Source: Lachnoclostridium sp. An118 (GTDB lineage: Bacteria; Bacillota; Clostridia; Lachnospirales; Lachnospiraceae). From it: DNA of 64,000 nucleotides. The translations under genes were made by a program, and so were the position numbers. The stretch spans positions 62,001-126,000 of the forward strand of contig NZ_NFLQ01000008.1 in NCBI RefSeq assembly GCF_002160985.1. The letters run 5' to 3'. Position 1 is the stretch's first letter. Each line of letters starts with the position of its first letter. Positions 16,844-25,583 of the stretch are shown here, piece by piece. The notes below the pieces were generated by a model, which was not told the origin of the DNA, searched no databases, and saw only the letters and a list, made by a program, of their open reading frames with translations.

Positions 16844-19000
16844 ATGGACATTAATCAGAAGATAACAGAGGAACTCGGAGTGAAGAGATGGCAGGTGGAC
16901 GCCGCTGTAAAGCTGATCGACGAGGGGAACACCATCCCCTTTATCGCCAGATACAGAAAGGAGGCCACCGGAACCCTGGACGACGCCCAGCTTCGGACTC
17001 TCCACGAGCGGCTCCAGTATCTGAGAGGACTGGAGGAGAAGAAGGAGCAGGTCCTGTCCACCATAGAAGAGCAGGGCAGGCTGACAGAGGAGCTGAGAAA
17101 GCAGATCCTCTTAGCCCAGACCATGGTGGAGGTGGAGGACCTGTACCGCCCTTACCGTCCCAAGAGGAGGACAAGAGCCATCATAGCCAAGGAGAGAGGG
17201 CTGGAGCCCCTGGCGGCGTTTATCTGTCTGCAGAGTGCCAGGGAGCCCCTGGAGCGGGAGGCGGAGAAATATGTGGACCCGGAAAAAGAGGTGGCCTCTC
17301 CAGAGGACGCCATCGCCGGAGCGAGAGACATTATCGCGGAGAATATCTCTGATGATGCGGACTACAGAAGCCATATCCGGAAGCTGACAAGGCAGAAGGG
17401 GAAACTGGTTTCCAGGGCAAAGAATGAGGAGGCGGAGTCTGTGTACGAGATGTACTACGACTTTGAGGAGCCGGTGACAAAGCTGGCGGGCCACCGGGTC
17501 CTGGCTCTCAACCGGGGGGAGAAGGAGAAATTCCTCTCTGTGAAGATTGAGGCACCCCAGGAGGACATCCTCCGGTATCTGGAGAAAAAGACTATACACA
17601 GGGATGATCCTTTTACCTCGCCGGTGCTTAAGGAGGCCGTGGAGGACAGCTATAAGAGGCTCATCGCCCCGGCTATCGAGAGGGAGATCCGGGGGGAGCT
17701 GACAGAGAGTGCGGAGGACGGAGCTATCCGGGTATTTGGAAAGAACCTGCAGCAGCTCCTCATGCAGCCGCCCATCGCAGGACGCACGGTGCTCGGCTGG
17801 GACCCGGCCTTTAGGACCGGCTGCAAGCTGGCGGTGGTGGACCCTACAGGCAAGGTCATCGGCACTACAGTCATCTATCCCACGGCTCCCACGACAGCCC
17901 AGAAGATACAGGCGTCCAAGGACCTGCTGAAAAAGATCATTCCGAAGTACAACATTTCTCTGATCTCTCTTGGAAACGGAACAGCCTCCAGAGAGTCGGA
18001 GCAGTTCATCGTGGAGCTCCTGAGGGAAATCCCCCAGAAGGTAGAGTACGTCATTGTCAGTGAGGCCGGAGCCTCCGTGTACTCGGCCAGCAAGCTGGCC
18101 TCCGAGGAGTTTCCCAAGTTCGACGTGGGGCAGAGGAGCGCGGCCTCCATCGCCAGGAGGCTCCAGGACCCGCTGGCGGAGCTGGTGAAGATCGATCCCA
18201 AATCCATCGGCGTGGGACAGTACCAGCACGACATGAACCAGAAGAAGCTGAGCGACGCTCTCTGTGGGGTGGTGGAGGACTGTGTGAACAGAGTGGGAGT
18301 GGACCTGAACACGGCCTCCGCGCCTCTTCTCTCCTATATATCGGGCATCAGCGGGACCATCGCAAAGAACATTGTGGCTTACCGGGAGGAGAATGGAAGA
18401 TTTACGGACAGAAAGCAGCTCCTCAAGGTGCGGGGGCTTGGGCCGAAAGCGTTTGAGCAGAGTGCGGGATTTATGCGGATCACGGGAGGGACGAACCCTC
18501 TGGACGCCACAAGCGTCCACCCGGAGACATACGAGGCGGCGCAGAGACTTCTTGCGAAGCAGGGATTTACCCCGGAAGATGTATCCCGGGGAAGACTGGC
18601 AGGTCTGTCCCTTACCATCAAAAATGAGAAGGAACTGGCACAGGAGCTGGGCATCGGGAAGATCACCCTGCATGACATCGTAAAAGAGCTGGAAAAACCG
18701 GCCAGAGACCCGAGAGATGAGATGCCAAGGCCTATCCTCCGCACAGACGTGCTGGAGATGAAAGATCTGAAAGAGGGTATGATCCTGAAAGGGACTGTGC
18801 GGAATGTCATTGACTTCGGCGTGTTCGTGGATATCGGAGTACACCAGGACGGGCTCGTGCATATTTCCCAGATCACGGATAAAAAGTTTATCAAACATCC
18901 CCTGGAAGTGGTGAGTGTGGGAGATATCGTGGACGTGAAAGTGATGAGCGTGGATCTGAAGAAAAAGCGGATCCAGCTTACCATGAAGGGGATTTCGTAA
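16844..19000 (+). CDS. tex: Tex-family RNA-binding transcription accessory protein
   Basis: Tex is a large nucleic-acid-binding protein related to Spt6 that affects transcription. The 718-residue protein has the N-terminal helical region (MDINQKITEELGVKRWQVDAAVKLID), the YqgF-like RNase H-fold core around VLGWDPAFRTGCKLAVVD, the helix-hairpin-helix segment with GVDLNTASAPLLSYISGI, and a C-terminal S1 domain (EGMILKGTVRNVIDFGVFVDIGVHQDGLVHIS). Length is normal. The start could be 16826 or 16844; I prefer 16844 because family members begin MDIN-like, although AGGAGA sits very close to it. A GC-rich hairpin lies in its leader near 16766-16804. The MerR gene follows 12 bases downstream. Confidence 0.92.
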   Translation: MDINQKITEELGVKRWQVDAAVKLIDEGNTIPFIARYRKEATGTLDDAQLRTLHERLQYLRGLEEKKEQVLSTIEEQGRLTEELRKQILLAQTMVEVEDLYRPYRPKRRTRAIIAKERGLEPLAAFICLQSAREPLEREAEKYVDPEKEVASPEDAIAGARDIIAENISDDADYRSHIRKLTRQKGKLVSRAKNEEAESVYEMYYDFEEPVTKLAGHRVLALNRGEKEKFLSVKIEAPQEDILRYLEKKTIHRDDPFTSPVLKEAVEDSYKRLIAPAIEREIRGELTESAEDGAIRVFGKNLQQLLMQPPIAGRTVLGWDPAFRTGCKLAVVDPTGKVIGTTVIYPTAPTTAQKIQASKDLLKKIIPKYNISLISLGNGTASRESEQFIVELLREIPQKVEYVIVSEAGASVYSASKLASEEFPKFDVGQRSAASIARRLQDPLAELVKIDPKSIGVGQYQHDMNQKKLSDALCGVVEDCVNRVGVDLNTASAPLLSYISGISGTIAKNIVAYREENGRFTDRKQLLKVRGLGPKAFEQSAGFMRITGGTNPLDATSVHPETYEAAQRLLAKQGFTPEDVSRGRLAGLSLTIKNEKELAQELGIGKITLHDIVKELEKPARDPRDEMPRPILRTDVLEMKDLKEGMILKGTVRNVIDFGVFVDIGVHQDGLVHISQITDKKFIKHPLEVVSVGDIVDVKVMSVDLKKKRIQLTMKGIS

Positions 19001-19012
19001 GAGGAAGAGACA

Positions 19013-19825
19013 ATGAGTGAGAAAACCATCGGGACGCTGTCAAAATTTACCGGTATTCCCGCCCACACGATAAAATATTACGAGAAGATCGGGCTCCTCT
19101 CCTCCAACCGGAAGGAGCACTCCAATTATCGGTCTTACGATATGAGGATATGCACGGATATATACGAGTGCGTGAAATACAGGAATATGGGATTCTCCCT
19201 GAAGGAGACAAAGGAGCTGGTCAAGGAGGCGGACGACAGGAGGCTGGAGGAGCTTTTGGCTGAGCGGAAGGAAAGGATAGACGAGGAGATCCGCAGCCTC
19301 ACGGAGCAGAAGAGAAGGCTGGAGATTTTCCGGGGAGAGATAAAGGAGCTGGAGGAGCGCCTGGGGAAATGGTATATAGAGGAGTGCGGTGACTTCTATT
19401 TCCGCTCCCAGACAAAAGAGCTGGACTATGACGGCGGAGACTATCTGGAGTCCAACGGCCTCAACCTGTCCGCCCTCCTGCCGGTGAGCAAGACTACCGT
19501 GCATATGGAAAAGACCTACCTGAACGGCGGGAGAAAGGGATACTCCTGGGGCATGGGGATCTTCCCGGGGAAGGACAGAGCCTGGATCGAGGGGCGGGCA
19601 GGCTACCGCCACGTCCCTGCCGGCAGGGCCTTTGTCTTCTATCTGAAAATTACCGGACCCTATGTGTCGGACGGCTCCATGGCGGAGGAGATAAACGGAC
19701 ATTACCGCCGGTTCCGGTCCGGCACGCCGGAGGAGGCCTTTGGAGTCAGGCTTAAGATCACATGCGATGAGGAGGGGAACGACTGGAATTATTTCAAGAT
19801 ATTCATTCCCCTGGAGGAAAAATAG
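19013..19825 (+). CDS. MerR family transcriptional regulator with effector-binding domain
   Basis: The 270-residue protein starts with a MerR DNA-binding domain (TIGTLSKFTGIPAHTIKYYEKIGLL, then NYRSYD), continues with a coiled-coil dimer helix (about 85-120) and ends in a C-terminal domain of about 150 residues with a GyrI/BmrR-like pattern (YRHVPAGRAFVFYLKITGPY, NYFKIFIPL). Proteins with this layout sense drug-like compounds. It lies 12 bases after tex and is probably read through from it, then terminated by a strong hairpin. Confidence 0.85.
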   Translation: MSEKTIGTLSKFTGIPAHTIKYYEKIGLLSSNRKEHSNYRSYDMRICTDIYECVKYRNMGFSLKETKELVKEADDRRLEELLAERKERIDEEIRSLTEQKRRLEIFRGEIKELEERLGKWYIEECGDFYFRSQTKELDYDGGDYLESNGLNLSALLPVSKTTVHMEKTYLNGGRKGYSWGMGIFPGKDRAWIEGRAGYRHVPAGRAFVFYLKITGPYVSDGSMAEEINGHYRRFRSGTPEEAFGVRLKITCDEEGNDWNYFKIFIPLEEK

Positions 19826-19857
19826 GAGAATGACTCTCTGGTGAGAGAGGTCAGGCT

Positions 19858-19893
19858 GCAACCTGGAAGCTGCTTTCAGGTTGCGGCTTTTTT
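19858..19893 (+). terminator. intrinsic terminator after the tex-merR unit
   Basis: GCAACCTG (19858-19865) pairs with CAGGTTGC (19877-19884) and is followed by GGCTTTTTTT. Confidence 0.8.
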
Positions 19894-20003
19894 TGTGGGA
19901 AAAGAGGCGGACAGAAGGGGGAAATCCGGCAAAACAATAGAAAAGACAAACGAAATCCGGCTTAGGGATTGACAATTCATAGATTACGGGAATGAAAAGG
20001 AGA

Positions 20004-20032
20004 TTGACCTGAAAGCGAGAAATAGTTATAAA
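20004..20032 (+). promoter_or_regulatory. promoter of the esterase-transporter unit
   Basis: TTGACC (20004-20009) and TATAAA (20027-20032) with 17-base spacing lie about 55 bases ahead of the esterase start. A second TTGACA at 19970 has no good -10 partner. Confidence 0.5.
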
Positions 20033-20086
20033 ATTAACAATATCAAGAGATTGGCAATAAAATATGTAGTGAAAGGAATGACAAGA

Positions 20087-21013
20087 ATGACGCGAGAAGA
20101 AGTGAAAAGCATGGATCTTGAAACCTTCAGGGCAGCCCTTCCCACTATGGAGGACGTGCATTTCCTTGAGGCGGACGGCACAGAGGTGTACGGCATCTAC
20201 AAGCATGATGTGTGCTACATGGAGAAGGACGGCATACAGCGCACCCTGCAGATGATCGTGCCGGAGATGAAGCCGGACAAGAGCTACGTCTACCCGGCCA
20301 TCCTGTACGTGCAGGGCTCTGCCTGGATGAAGCAGGACAATTATAAAAGGCTGGGTGTCATGGCAAGGCTGGCCCAGAGGGGCTATGTGACAGCCATCCT
20401 CCAGTACAGGGAGAGCGCCCTTGCCTCCTACCCGGCGCCGGTGGAGGATGCCAAGACAGGCGTGCGCTTCCTCCGCATGCACGCGGAGGAGTACCACATT
20501 GACCCGGAGAACATTGTGATCATGGGCGACTCCAGCGGCGGGCACACGGCCCTGGCAGCAGGACTCACTGCGGATGAGGACTGCCTGGACGGGAAGATTT
20601 ACCCGGAGGTCTCCTGCGGCGTGAAGGCCATCGTGGACCTCTACGGCGTGACCGACATCTGCCAGAAGGGGGATTTCCCCACAACGCCTCATCAGGGAGA
20701 GGCGGACAGCCCGGAGGGCATGCTCATCGGCGGCAACAATGTGTACGAGCACCCGGAGCTGTCAGGTCCGGTCATCCTGACAGGCTATGTAAAGGCCGAC
20801 AGGGCAATCCCTCCTGTCCTGATGATGCACGGCACAGCCGATGACATGGTTTCCTGTAACCAGAGCATCCGCCTGTACAAAAAATTCCTGGAGGAAGGCA
20901 AGGATGTGGAATTCTACCTTGTGAAAAACGCATCTCACGGAGACGTTGCGTTCTGGACAGAGAAAAATATGGACATTGTAGACGGATTTATCCGGAAACA
21001 TATCAGCAGATAG
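20087..21013 (+). CDS. alpha/beta hydrolase (esterase/HSL-like)
   Basis: The 308-residue enzyme has the alpha/beta-hydrolase fold with the nucleophile elbow GDSSGGH, an oxyanion region YVQGSAW in place of the more usual HGGG, a C-terminal acid in HGTADDMVS and the catalytic His in KNASHGDVAFW. It probably hydrolyses a small carboxylic or acyl ester. The start MTREEVKS has AAAGGAATGACAAGA upstream; ATGs at 20051 and 20078 are alternatives. It is followed 18 bases later by a CitMHS-type carrier, so the pair may import and use an organic acid ester. Confidence 0.85.
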   Translation: MTREEVKSMDLETFRAALPTMEDVHFLEADGTEVYGIYKHDVCYMEKDGIQRTLQMIVPEMKPDKSYVYPAILYVQGSAWMKQDNYKRLGVMARLAQRGYVTAILQYRESALASYPAPVEDAKTGVRFLRMHAEEYHIDPENIVIMGDSSGGHTALAAGLTADEDCLDGKIYPEVSCGVKAIVDLYGVTDICQKGDFPTTPHQGEADSPEGMLIGGNNVYEHPELSGPVILTGYVKADRAIPPVLMMHGTADDMVSCNQSIRLYKKFLEEGKDVEFYLVKNASHGDVAFWTEKNMDIVDGFIRKHISR

Positions 21014-21031
21014 AGGGGAGGAACAGTAGAT

Positions 21032-22333
21032 ATGAATACGGTTTTATTAATGGCTATCGTTCTGATCCTGATCGTGGTGGCTACGGTTATCACGAAAAAA
21101 GTTCCATTTAACTTTGTGCTCCTCATCGTACCCGTTGTCTGTGCACTGATTTTAGGATACAGCGTGGAGGAGACAAGTACTTTTGTCGTGGAACAGCTAT
21201 CTTCCATGATGCAGTCGGCAGGCTTTATGCTCCTGTTTGCCTTCCTCTATTTCCAGATGCTGACGGAAGCCGGCGTGTTTGACACCATCGTGACAGCAGT
21301 GACAACGAAACTGGGAAACAAGATGAATGTTGTCGTTATCATGGTCCTGACCTCCCTGATCGGCGGCTTCAGTATTCTGACAGGCAACTTCACCCCTGCC
21401 TACCTGATCACCTTCCCCATCCTTGTGCCTCTGTACAAGAAATTCGACTTTGACAGGGAGGCGGCCTTCATCATCGCCCAGACAGCCATGTCCGCCCTGT
21501 GCTTTATCCCCTGGGGCATCGGTATGGCCTACACGGCTTCCTCTGCAGGACTGGATGCCAATGAGCTGGCTGCGGCTTCCATGCCCTGGGGCCTTTGCTT
21601 CATCCCGGCCATCATCCTCCAGTGGGTGTACTTTGGATGGAAGCACAAAAAACGTGTAGGCACCTTCCAGGCTGTGGCAGAGGTGGAGACGGCAGAGGAA
21701 AAGAAGGAGGGGAATCCTAATCTGCGGCCAAAACTTTTCTGGGTCAATCTGCTTATCTTTGTGATCGCGCTGGCAGCCCTGGGCGTGTTCGGCGTTGACC
21801 CCTACTTCGTGTTTATCGTGGCAACGGTTGTGACCGCCATGCTCAACTACCCGAAGAATTTCGGCGAGATTTTTGCCAAGGTGGGCCCCATGTATCTGAA
21901 CATCCTTGTCATGCTGATCGCCATCAACGTGTATCAGGCCGTGTTCAACAACACCGGTATGGTGGGAGCCATCTCGGACGCTCTCATGCAGTTCTGCCCC
22001 GAGTTCCTGCTCCGCTACATCCATATCATCCTGCTGCTTCTGTGCGTTGTGATCATCTACGTGATCCCCTTCCAGATCTTCAATGCACTGTACCCGATCT
22101 TCATTTCCATCGGGGCAGGATTTGGCATTCCGGCCGTGGCAGTCATCGCACCCTTTGTCTGCAACCTGTCACTGGCTACCAGCTCCACGCCGACCAACTC
22201 ATCCACATACACGGGATGTGCGCTGACGGAGACGGATGTGCAGCACTACTGTAAAAAGGCTGTGCCCATCCAGACCGTGACCAACGCAGTTGTCGTGCTG
22301 ACAGCGGTGATCTTCGGGGTGCTGCAGCTGTAG
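21032..22333 (+). CDS. CitMHS/ion-transporter superfamily permease
   Basis: The 433-residue protein has eleven to twelve hydrophobic helices arranged in two halves, each with a re-entrant region (TGNFTPAYLITFPILVPL and SLATSSTPTNSSTYTG). The second motif with consecutive Ser/Thr/Pro is typical of IT-superfamily carriers such as CitMHS citrate-metal symporters. The substrate is probably a di- or tricarboxylate, consistent with the esterase gene upstream. GAGGGGAGGAACAG precedes the start. An intrinsic terminator follows. Confidence 0.82.
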   Translation: MNTVLLMAIVLILIVVATVITKKVPFNFVLLIVPVVCALILGYSVEETSTFVVEQLSSMMQSAGFMLLFAFLYFQMLTEAGVFDTIVTAVTTKLGNKMNVVVIMVLTSLIGGFSILTGNFTPAYLITFPILVPLYKKFDFDREAAFIIAQTAMSALCFIPWGIGMAYTASSAGLDANELAAASMPWGLCFIPAIILQWVYFGWKHKKRVGTFQAVAEVETAEEKKEGNPNLRPKLFWVNLLIFVIALAALGVFGVDPYFVFIVATVVTAMLNYPKNFGEIFAKVGPMYLNILVMLIAINVYQAVFNNTGMVGAISDALMQFCPEFLLRYIHIILLLLCVVIIYVIPFQIFNALYPIFISIGAGFGIPAVAVIAPFVCNLSLATSSTPTNSSTYTGCALTETDVQHYCKKAVPIQTVTNAVVVLTAVIFGVLQL

Positions 22334-22382
22334 CAGAAAATGCGTAAGATACAGTTTTACAATGAATATCATAAGGCCTGTG

Positions 22383-22425
22383 AAGATCCACGGGGCTCCG
22401 TCTGGGAGCGCCGTGGATCTTTTTG
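22383..22425 (+). terminator. intrinsic terminator before the CRISPR island
   Basis: AAGATCCACGG pairs with CCGTGGATCTT around a loop that itself contains GGCTCC/GGGAGC, followed by TTTTT. It separates the transporter unit from the CRISPR operon. A TATAAT at 22493-22498 may be the -10 box of the CRISPR operon; no clear -35 is seen. Confidence 0.8.
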
Positions 22426-22548
22426 TTGAACAAAAATGGCAGTCAGATTATAAAAAGTGACAATTATACTGGAAAGAACAGGTTATGGATTGTATAATAT
22501 TTACAATACAGCTTATGGTGAAATACAGAAAAACCAGAGGGAGGGAAA

Positions 22549-22965
22549 ATGAGCGGAATCCAGCAGCGGAAAAAGACAGGAGAGTATTGCCGGGACGGGG
22601 CAGTGGTTTTTATCAACTGCTCTAATCATCCTTCAGAGGGATGGGGAGAAAGGCAGAGGGAAGAGGCGGAAAAATACGGGGAAATTGTAGATGTTCCGTT
22701 CCCGGAGGTGGATCCGGCATGGCCGGAGGAGAGGATAGGCGAAGAGGCTGAGAATATATGCAGGAAAATCTGTCAGTACAATGTGGCGGCAGTCATGTGT
22801 CAGGGGGAATTCACCCTCTCCTACGCCATTGTCAGCAGGCTGAAGGAGAGAGGAGTTCCTGTTTTTGCGGCCTGCAGCAGTCGGAAGGCTGTGGAGACTG
22901 TGAATCCGGACGGAAGCACGCGAAAGGAGGTGCTCTTTTGCTTTGAAAGATTCAGAAGGTACTGA
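22549..22965 (+). CDS. small CRISPR-associated Rossmann-fold protein (Csx15/Csx20-like)
   Basis: The 138-residue protein is the first gene of the type III-D operon. After 15 basic residues it shows VVFINCSNHPSEGWGERQREEAEKYG split by a turn, then IVDVPFPEVDPAWPEERI, VAAVMCQGEFTLSYAIVSRLKERGVPVFAA and a C-terminal FERFRRY. That order fits the small CARF-related Csx15/Csx16/Csx20 group, members of which bind or degrade cyclic oligoadenylates. I infer such a role here: limiting the signal made by Cas10. AGAGGGAGGGAAA precedes the start. The exact family is not certain. Confidence 0.65.
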   Translation: MSGIQQRKKTGEYCRDGAVVFINCSNHPSEGWGERQREEAEKYGEIVDVPFPEVDPAWPEERIGEEAENICRKICQYNVAAVMCQGEFTLSYAIVSRLKERGVPVFAACSSRKAVETVNPDGSTRKEVLFCFERFRRY

Positions 22966-22987
22966 CAGATCCCGGGGAGGAACCGCA

Positions 22988-23941
22988 ATGGAACAAAAGA
23001 TATCATTTGATATACCATATATCAGGCTTCGCTTTCGGTCGGAAATCCTGGCTGACACAGGTATGCCCGCAGCCAAGACGGCGGCTCTGCGGGGCGGAAT
23101 GGGGGAGATGCTCCTCAGACAGAATTGCGTGATGGACAGAAAATGCGAGGACTGCCAATTCAGCAAAGCCTGTGTCGTAGGGCACACCTTTTATTCTTAT
23201 ATGGAAAAAAAGCCGGCCTATGTGACAGGGCCGGAAAGCGTGGGGTATCTGATCGAGTGTACAGATAACCGCACGAAATTCAGGAGGGGCAGCTGTTTTG
23301 TATTCGACCTGGTCCTGTTTGGAGAGAGCATTGTCTTCTTTAACATATATCTGCAGGCCTTCTGTCAGCTTGGCATGACCGGACTGGGAAGAGAAAAGGC
23401 CCGTTTCCATATCAAAGAGGTGCGCAATACCCAGGGAGAGCTGGTCGTAAAGGAGAATGAGGTCGATATGAGCCACTACCGGGTAGGGAAAATCAGCGAT
23501 TATATCAGAGACAGAAGGAAAGAGCTGCTGGGCGGTGACGGAGAATGGTGGCTGACGTTCACAACGCCGCTGAGTATGAAATATCAGCAGGAATATATGA
23601 GCTGCTTTTACAGCGAAGCGCTGGTAAAGGGAGCGGCCAGAAGAGTGCAGATGCTTGACTTCTATATGGGGACAGAGGCAGCCGTGCCGGAGCTTCCACA
23701 TTATCCGGACATTGTGGGGCAGACAGCTGCCTGGGAGACGGTGAAGCGCTACTCCGCCACAAAGGACATGCATATGACGCTGCGGGGGATTGTCGGAGCA
23801 GTGTCATTCCGTGATATGCCGGAGGAATGTCTGGACTATCTGATCGCCGGCGAGCTGACCCACATTGGAAGAAATACGAGCTTTGGATTTGGAAAATATA
23901 CGATCAGCAGAGAGGGAAAGGAGCACAGAGGACATGAGTAA
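22988..23941 (+). CDS. cas6: CRISPR endoribonuclease Cas6
   Basis: Cas6 cuts the CRISPR precursor RNA within the repeats. The 317-residue protein begins MEQKISFDIPYIRLRF and carries four cysteines (C47, C53, C56, C62; CX5CX2CX5C) that could bind zinc, as in a subgroup of type III-associated Cas6 proteins. Near the C-terminus IGRNTSFGFGKY is the glycine-rich loop of the Cas6/RAMP fold. The start at 22988 has GGGGAGGAACCGCA upstream; the 15 extra codons of the longer frame overlap the previous gene. Its stop overlaps the cas10 start by eight bases. The repeats in this island have the stable GCCC/GGGC stem expected of a Cas6 substrate. Confidence 0.85.
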   Translation: MEQKISFDIPYIRLRFRSEILADTGMPAAKTAALRGGMGEMLLRQNCVMDRKCEDCQFSKACVVGHTFYSYMEKKPAYVTGPESVGYLIECTDNRTKFRRGSCFVFDLVLFGESIVFFNIYLQAFCQLGMTGLGREKARFHIKEVRNTQGELVVKENEVDMSHYRVGKISDYIRDRRKELLGGDGEWWLTFTTPLSMKYQQEYMSCFYSEALVKGAARRVQMLDFYMGTEAAVPELPHYPDIVGQTAAWETVKRYSATKDMHMTLRGIVGAVSFRDMPEECLDYLIAGELTHIGRNTSFGFGKYTISREGKEHRGHE

Positions 23942-25583
23942 CAGCTATATCCTTGCAATGTATGACATTCGGGGAAAACAGGATTACATTTACAGGAGCA
24001 GCAGGATCAAGGAGATTGTCGGGGGATCCTATATTATTAAGGACTGCTTTGACGACTTCCTTTTCCCGGCGGCCAGGGAGGCGTCTGAGGAAGAGCTGGG
24101 AAGCGGCCAGGGAAAAGGGATATTCAGCTACAGAAGGACGGGGGATACCGGGGAGCCGGCAGAATTTACCCCTGAGAATTTTGCGGACCGCATCCGCCGA
24201 GGCTACATCGGGGAAGTGATCTATGACGGGGGCGGCAATTTCTTTGTACTGTACAGAGACAGGGAGATTTACCGGGAGGTGAACAGGCGCTTCTATCACA
24301 GGCTTCTGGATGGAACCTATTCTCTGCGAGTTCTGACTACCTGTATTGATGAAGTCCACTTTGACGATTACCGGTATGATCAGAGGAGCCTGTACGAAAA
24401 GCACAGAAGAAGAGAGCAGAGGGAGAGTATGACAGGTCCGGTGAATACGCTGCCCGTCGTCCAGACGGATTACGGGACATCCATGCCCCTGGAGGCTCTC
24501 CAGAGGATCGGAGAGCGCATGGAAAAGGTAAGCTATGAGAGCAAGAAGAAATATGAAAAATACGAGAAGGTCAAAAAGGATTCCAGAAGCTATGAGATAC
24601 AGATCCAGATGGAGGGAAGCGAGATACTGGACAAGCTGATAACAGAGAAAGGGGAGGAGAGTCTCCTGGCGGTCGTCTATATAGACGGCAACAGCATGGG
24701 AGCCCGGGTGGAGAGCTGTCTGAAGCAACTCCGGACAGCGGACGGCGAGGAGGACCGATCCTATGTCTCCTGCGTAAGGGCTCTCAGGAAATTCTCGGAT
24801 GAGATCCAGGAGCACTATATTGACAGGCGGATCCAGGATGTGGACGCTCTTCTGGAGCAGAAGGAGAACGGGAGAAGGCGGTTCGTAGTCTATGCCGGGG
24901 ACGAGGTGACCTTTATCTGCAATGCGAGAAACGCATATGACGTGGCGGTGGAATACCTGACAAGGCTGGCAGAGGAGGCGCCTGAGGGACAGCCCAGAAC
25001 CTCCTGCGCCGGAATTGCGATCTTCCACAGCCATGCGCCCTTCCGTGAGGCCTACAGGATCGCGGAGGAGTGCTGTGAGTCGGGCAAGAAGCTGATGAAA
25101 GCGGAGGGGATTGAGAACGCGTCCCTGATCGATTTCCACTACTGCCAGGGCGCCTTCGGAACCTCTCTGGAGGAGATCCGGCGCGCGGAAGACACGGAGC
25201 AGAGCAGCAGGCCCTGGTTTGTAAACTGTTATGAGGATGGCAGGGAGATAACGGACGACTTCCCTGTAAAAGGAGTCTGTGTTTCCAGCAGGATCGTTGA
25301 GATGATGCGTGAGATGCTGAGCCGGGCAGGGAGAAGCAATATAAAAAATCTGGCTCTGAGCGCAAAGAGGAGCCGGGCAGAGTTCAAGTCTGAGGTGGAA
25401 AGGATCCGGGCTCACCAGCAGGAGAAGCAGATTGATTTCACGCTGGGGGGAAGGCTGGACGATGAGATGCAGCGGAAGCTGATCTATGACATGGTGCTTG
25501 TCTACGACCTGTGGTTTGATGATACGAACGTAAAAGAAAGTACGAAAGAAGGGGGAGAACAGGATGAGCGGCAGAGAGTATGA
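23934..25583 (+). CDS. cas10: type III CRISPR Cas10, HD-less (subtype III-D)
   Basis: Cas10 is the signature large subunit of type III complexes and makes cyclic oligoadenylates on target RNA binding. The 549-residue protein starts MSNSYILAMYDIRGKQDYIYRS and lacks an N-terminal HD nuclease domain, so DNA cleavage is not expected. Palm 1 is marked by YDGGGNFFVLY (97-107). Palm 2 has YIDGNSMG (249-256, metal-binding D251) and YAGDEVTF (320-327) where other Cas10 proteins have GGDD; here it reads A-G-D-E. The GDE core is compatible with metal binding, but the changes leave the level of synthase activity open. It overlaps cas6 upstream and csx10 downstream. Confidence 0.85.
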   Translation: MSNSYILAMYDIRGKQDYIYRSSRIKEIVGGSYIIKDCFDDFLFPAAREASEEELGSGQGKGIFSYRRTGDTGEPAEFTPENFADRIRRGYIGEVIYDGGGNFFVLYRDREIYREVNRRFYHRLLDGTYSLRVLTTCIDEVHFDDYRYDQRSLYEKHRRREQRESMTGPVNTLPVVQTDYGTSMPLEALQRIGERMEKVSYESKKKYEKYEKVKKDSRSYEIQIQMEGSEILDKLITEKGEESLLAVVYIDGNSMGARVESCLKQLRTADGEEDRSYVSCVRALRKFSDEIQEHYIDRRIQDVDALLEQKENGRRRFVVYAGDEVTFICNARNAYDVAVEYLTRLAEEAPEGQPRTSCAGIAIFHSHAPFREAYRIAEECCESGKKLMKAEGIENASLIDFHYCQGAFGTSLEEIRRAEDTEQSSRPWFVNCYEDGREITDDFPVKGVCVSSRIVEMMREMLSRAGRSNIKNLALSAKRSRAEFKSEVERIRAHQQEKQIDFTLGGRLDDEMQRKLIYDMVLVYDLWFDDTNVKESTKEGGEQDERQRV

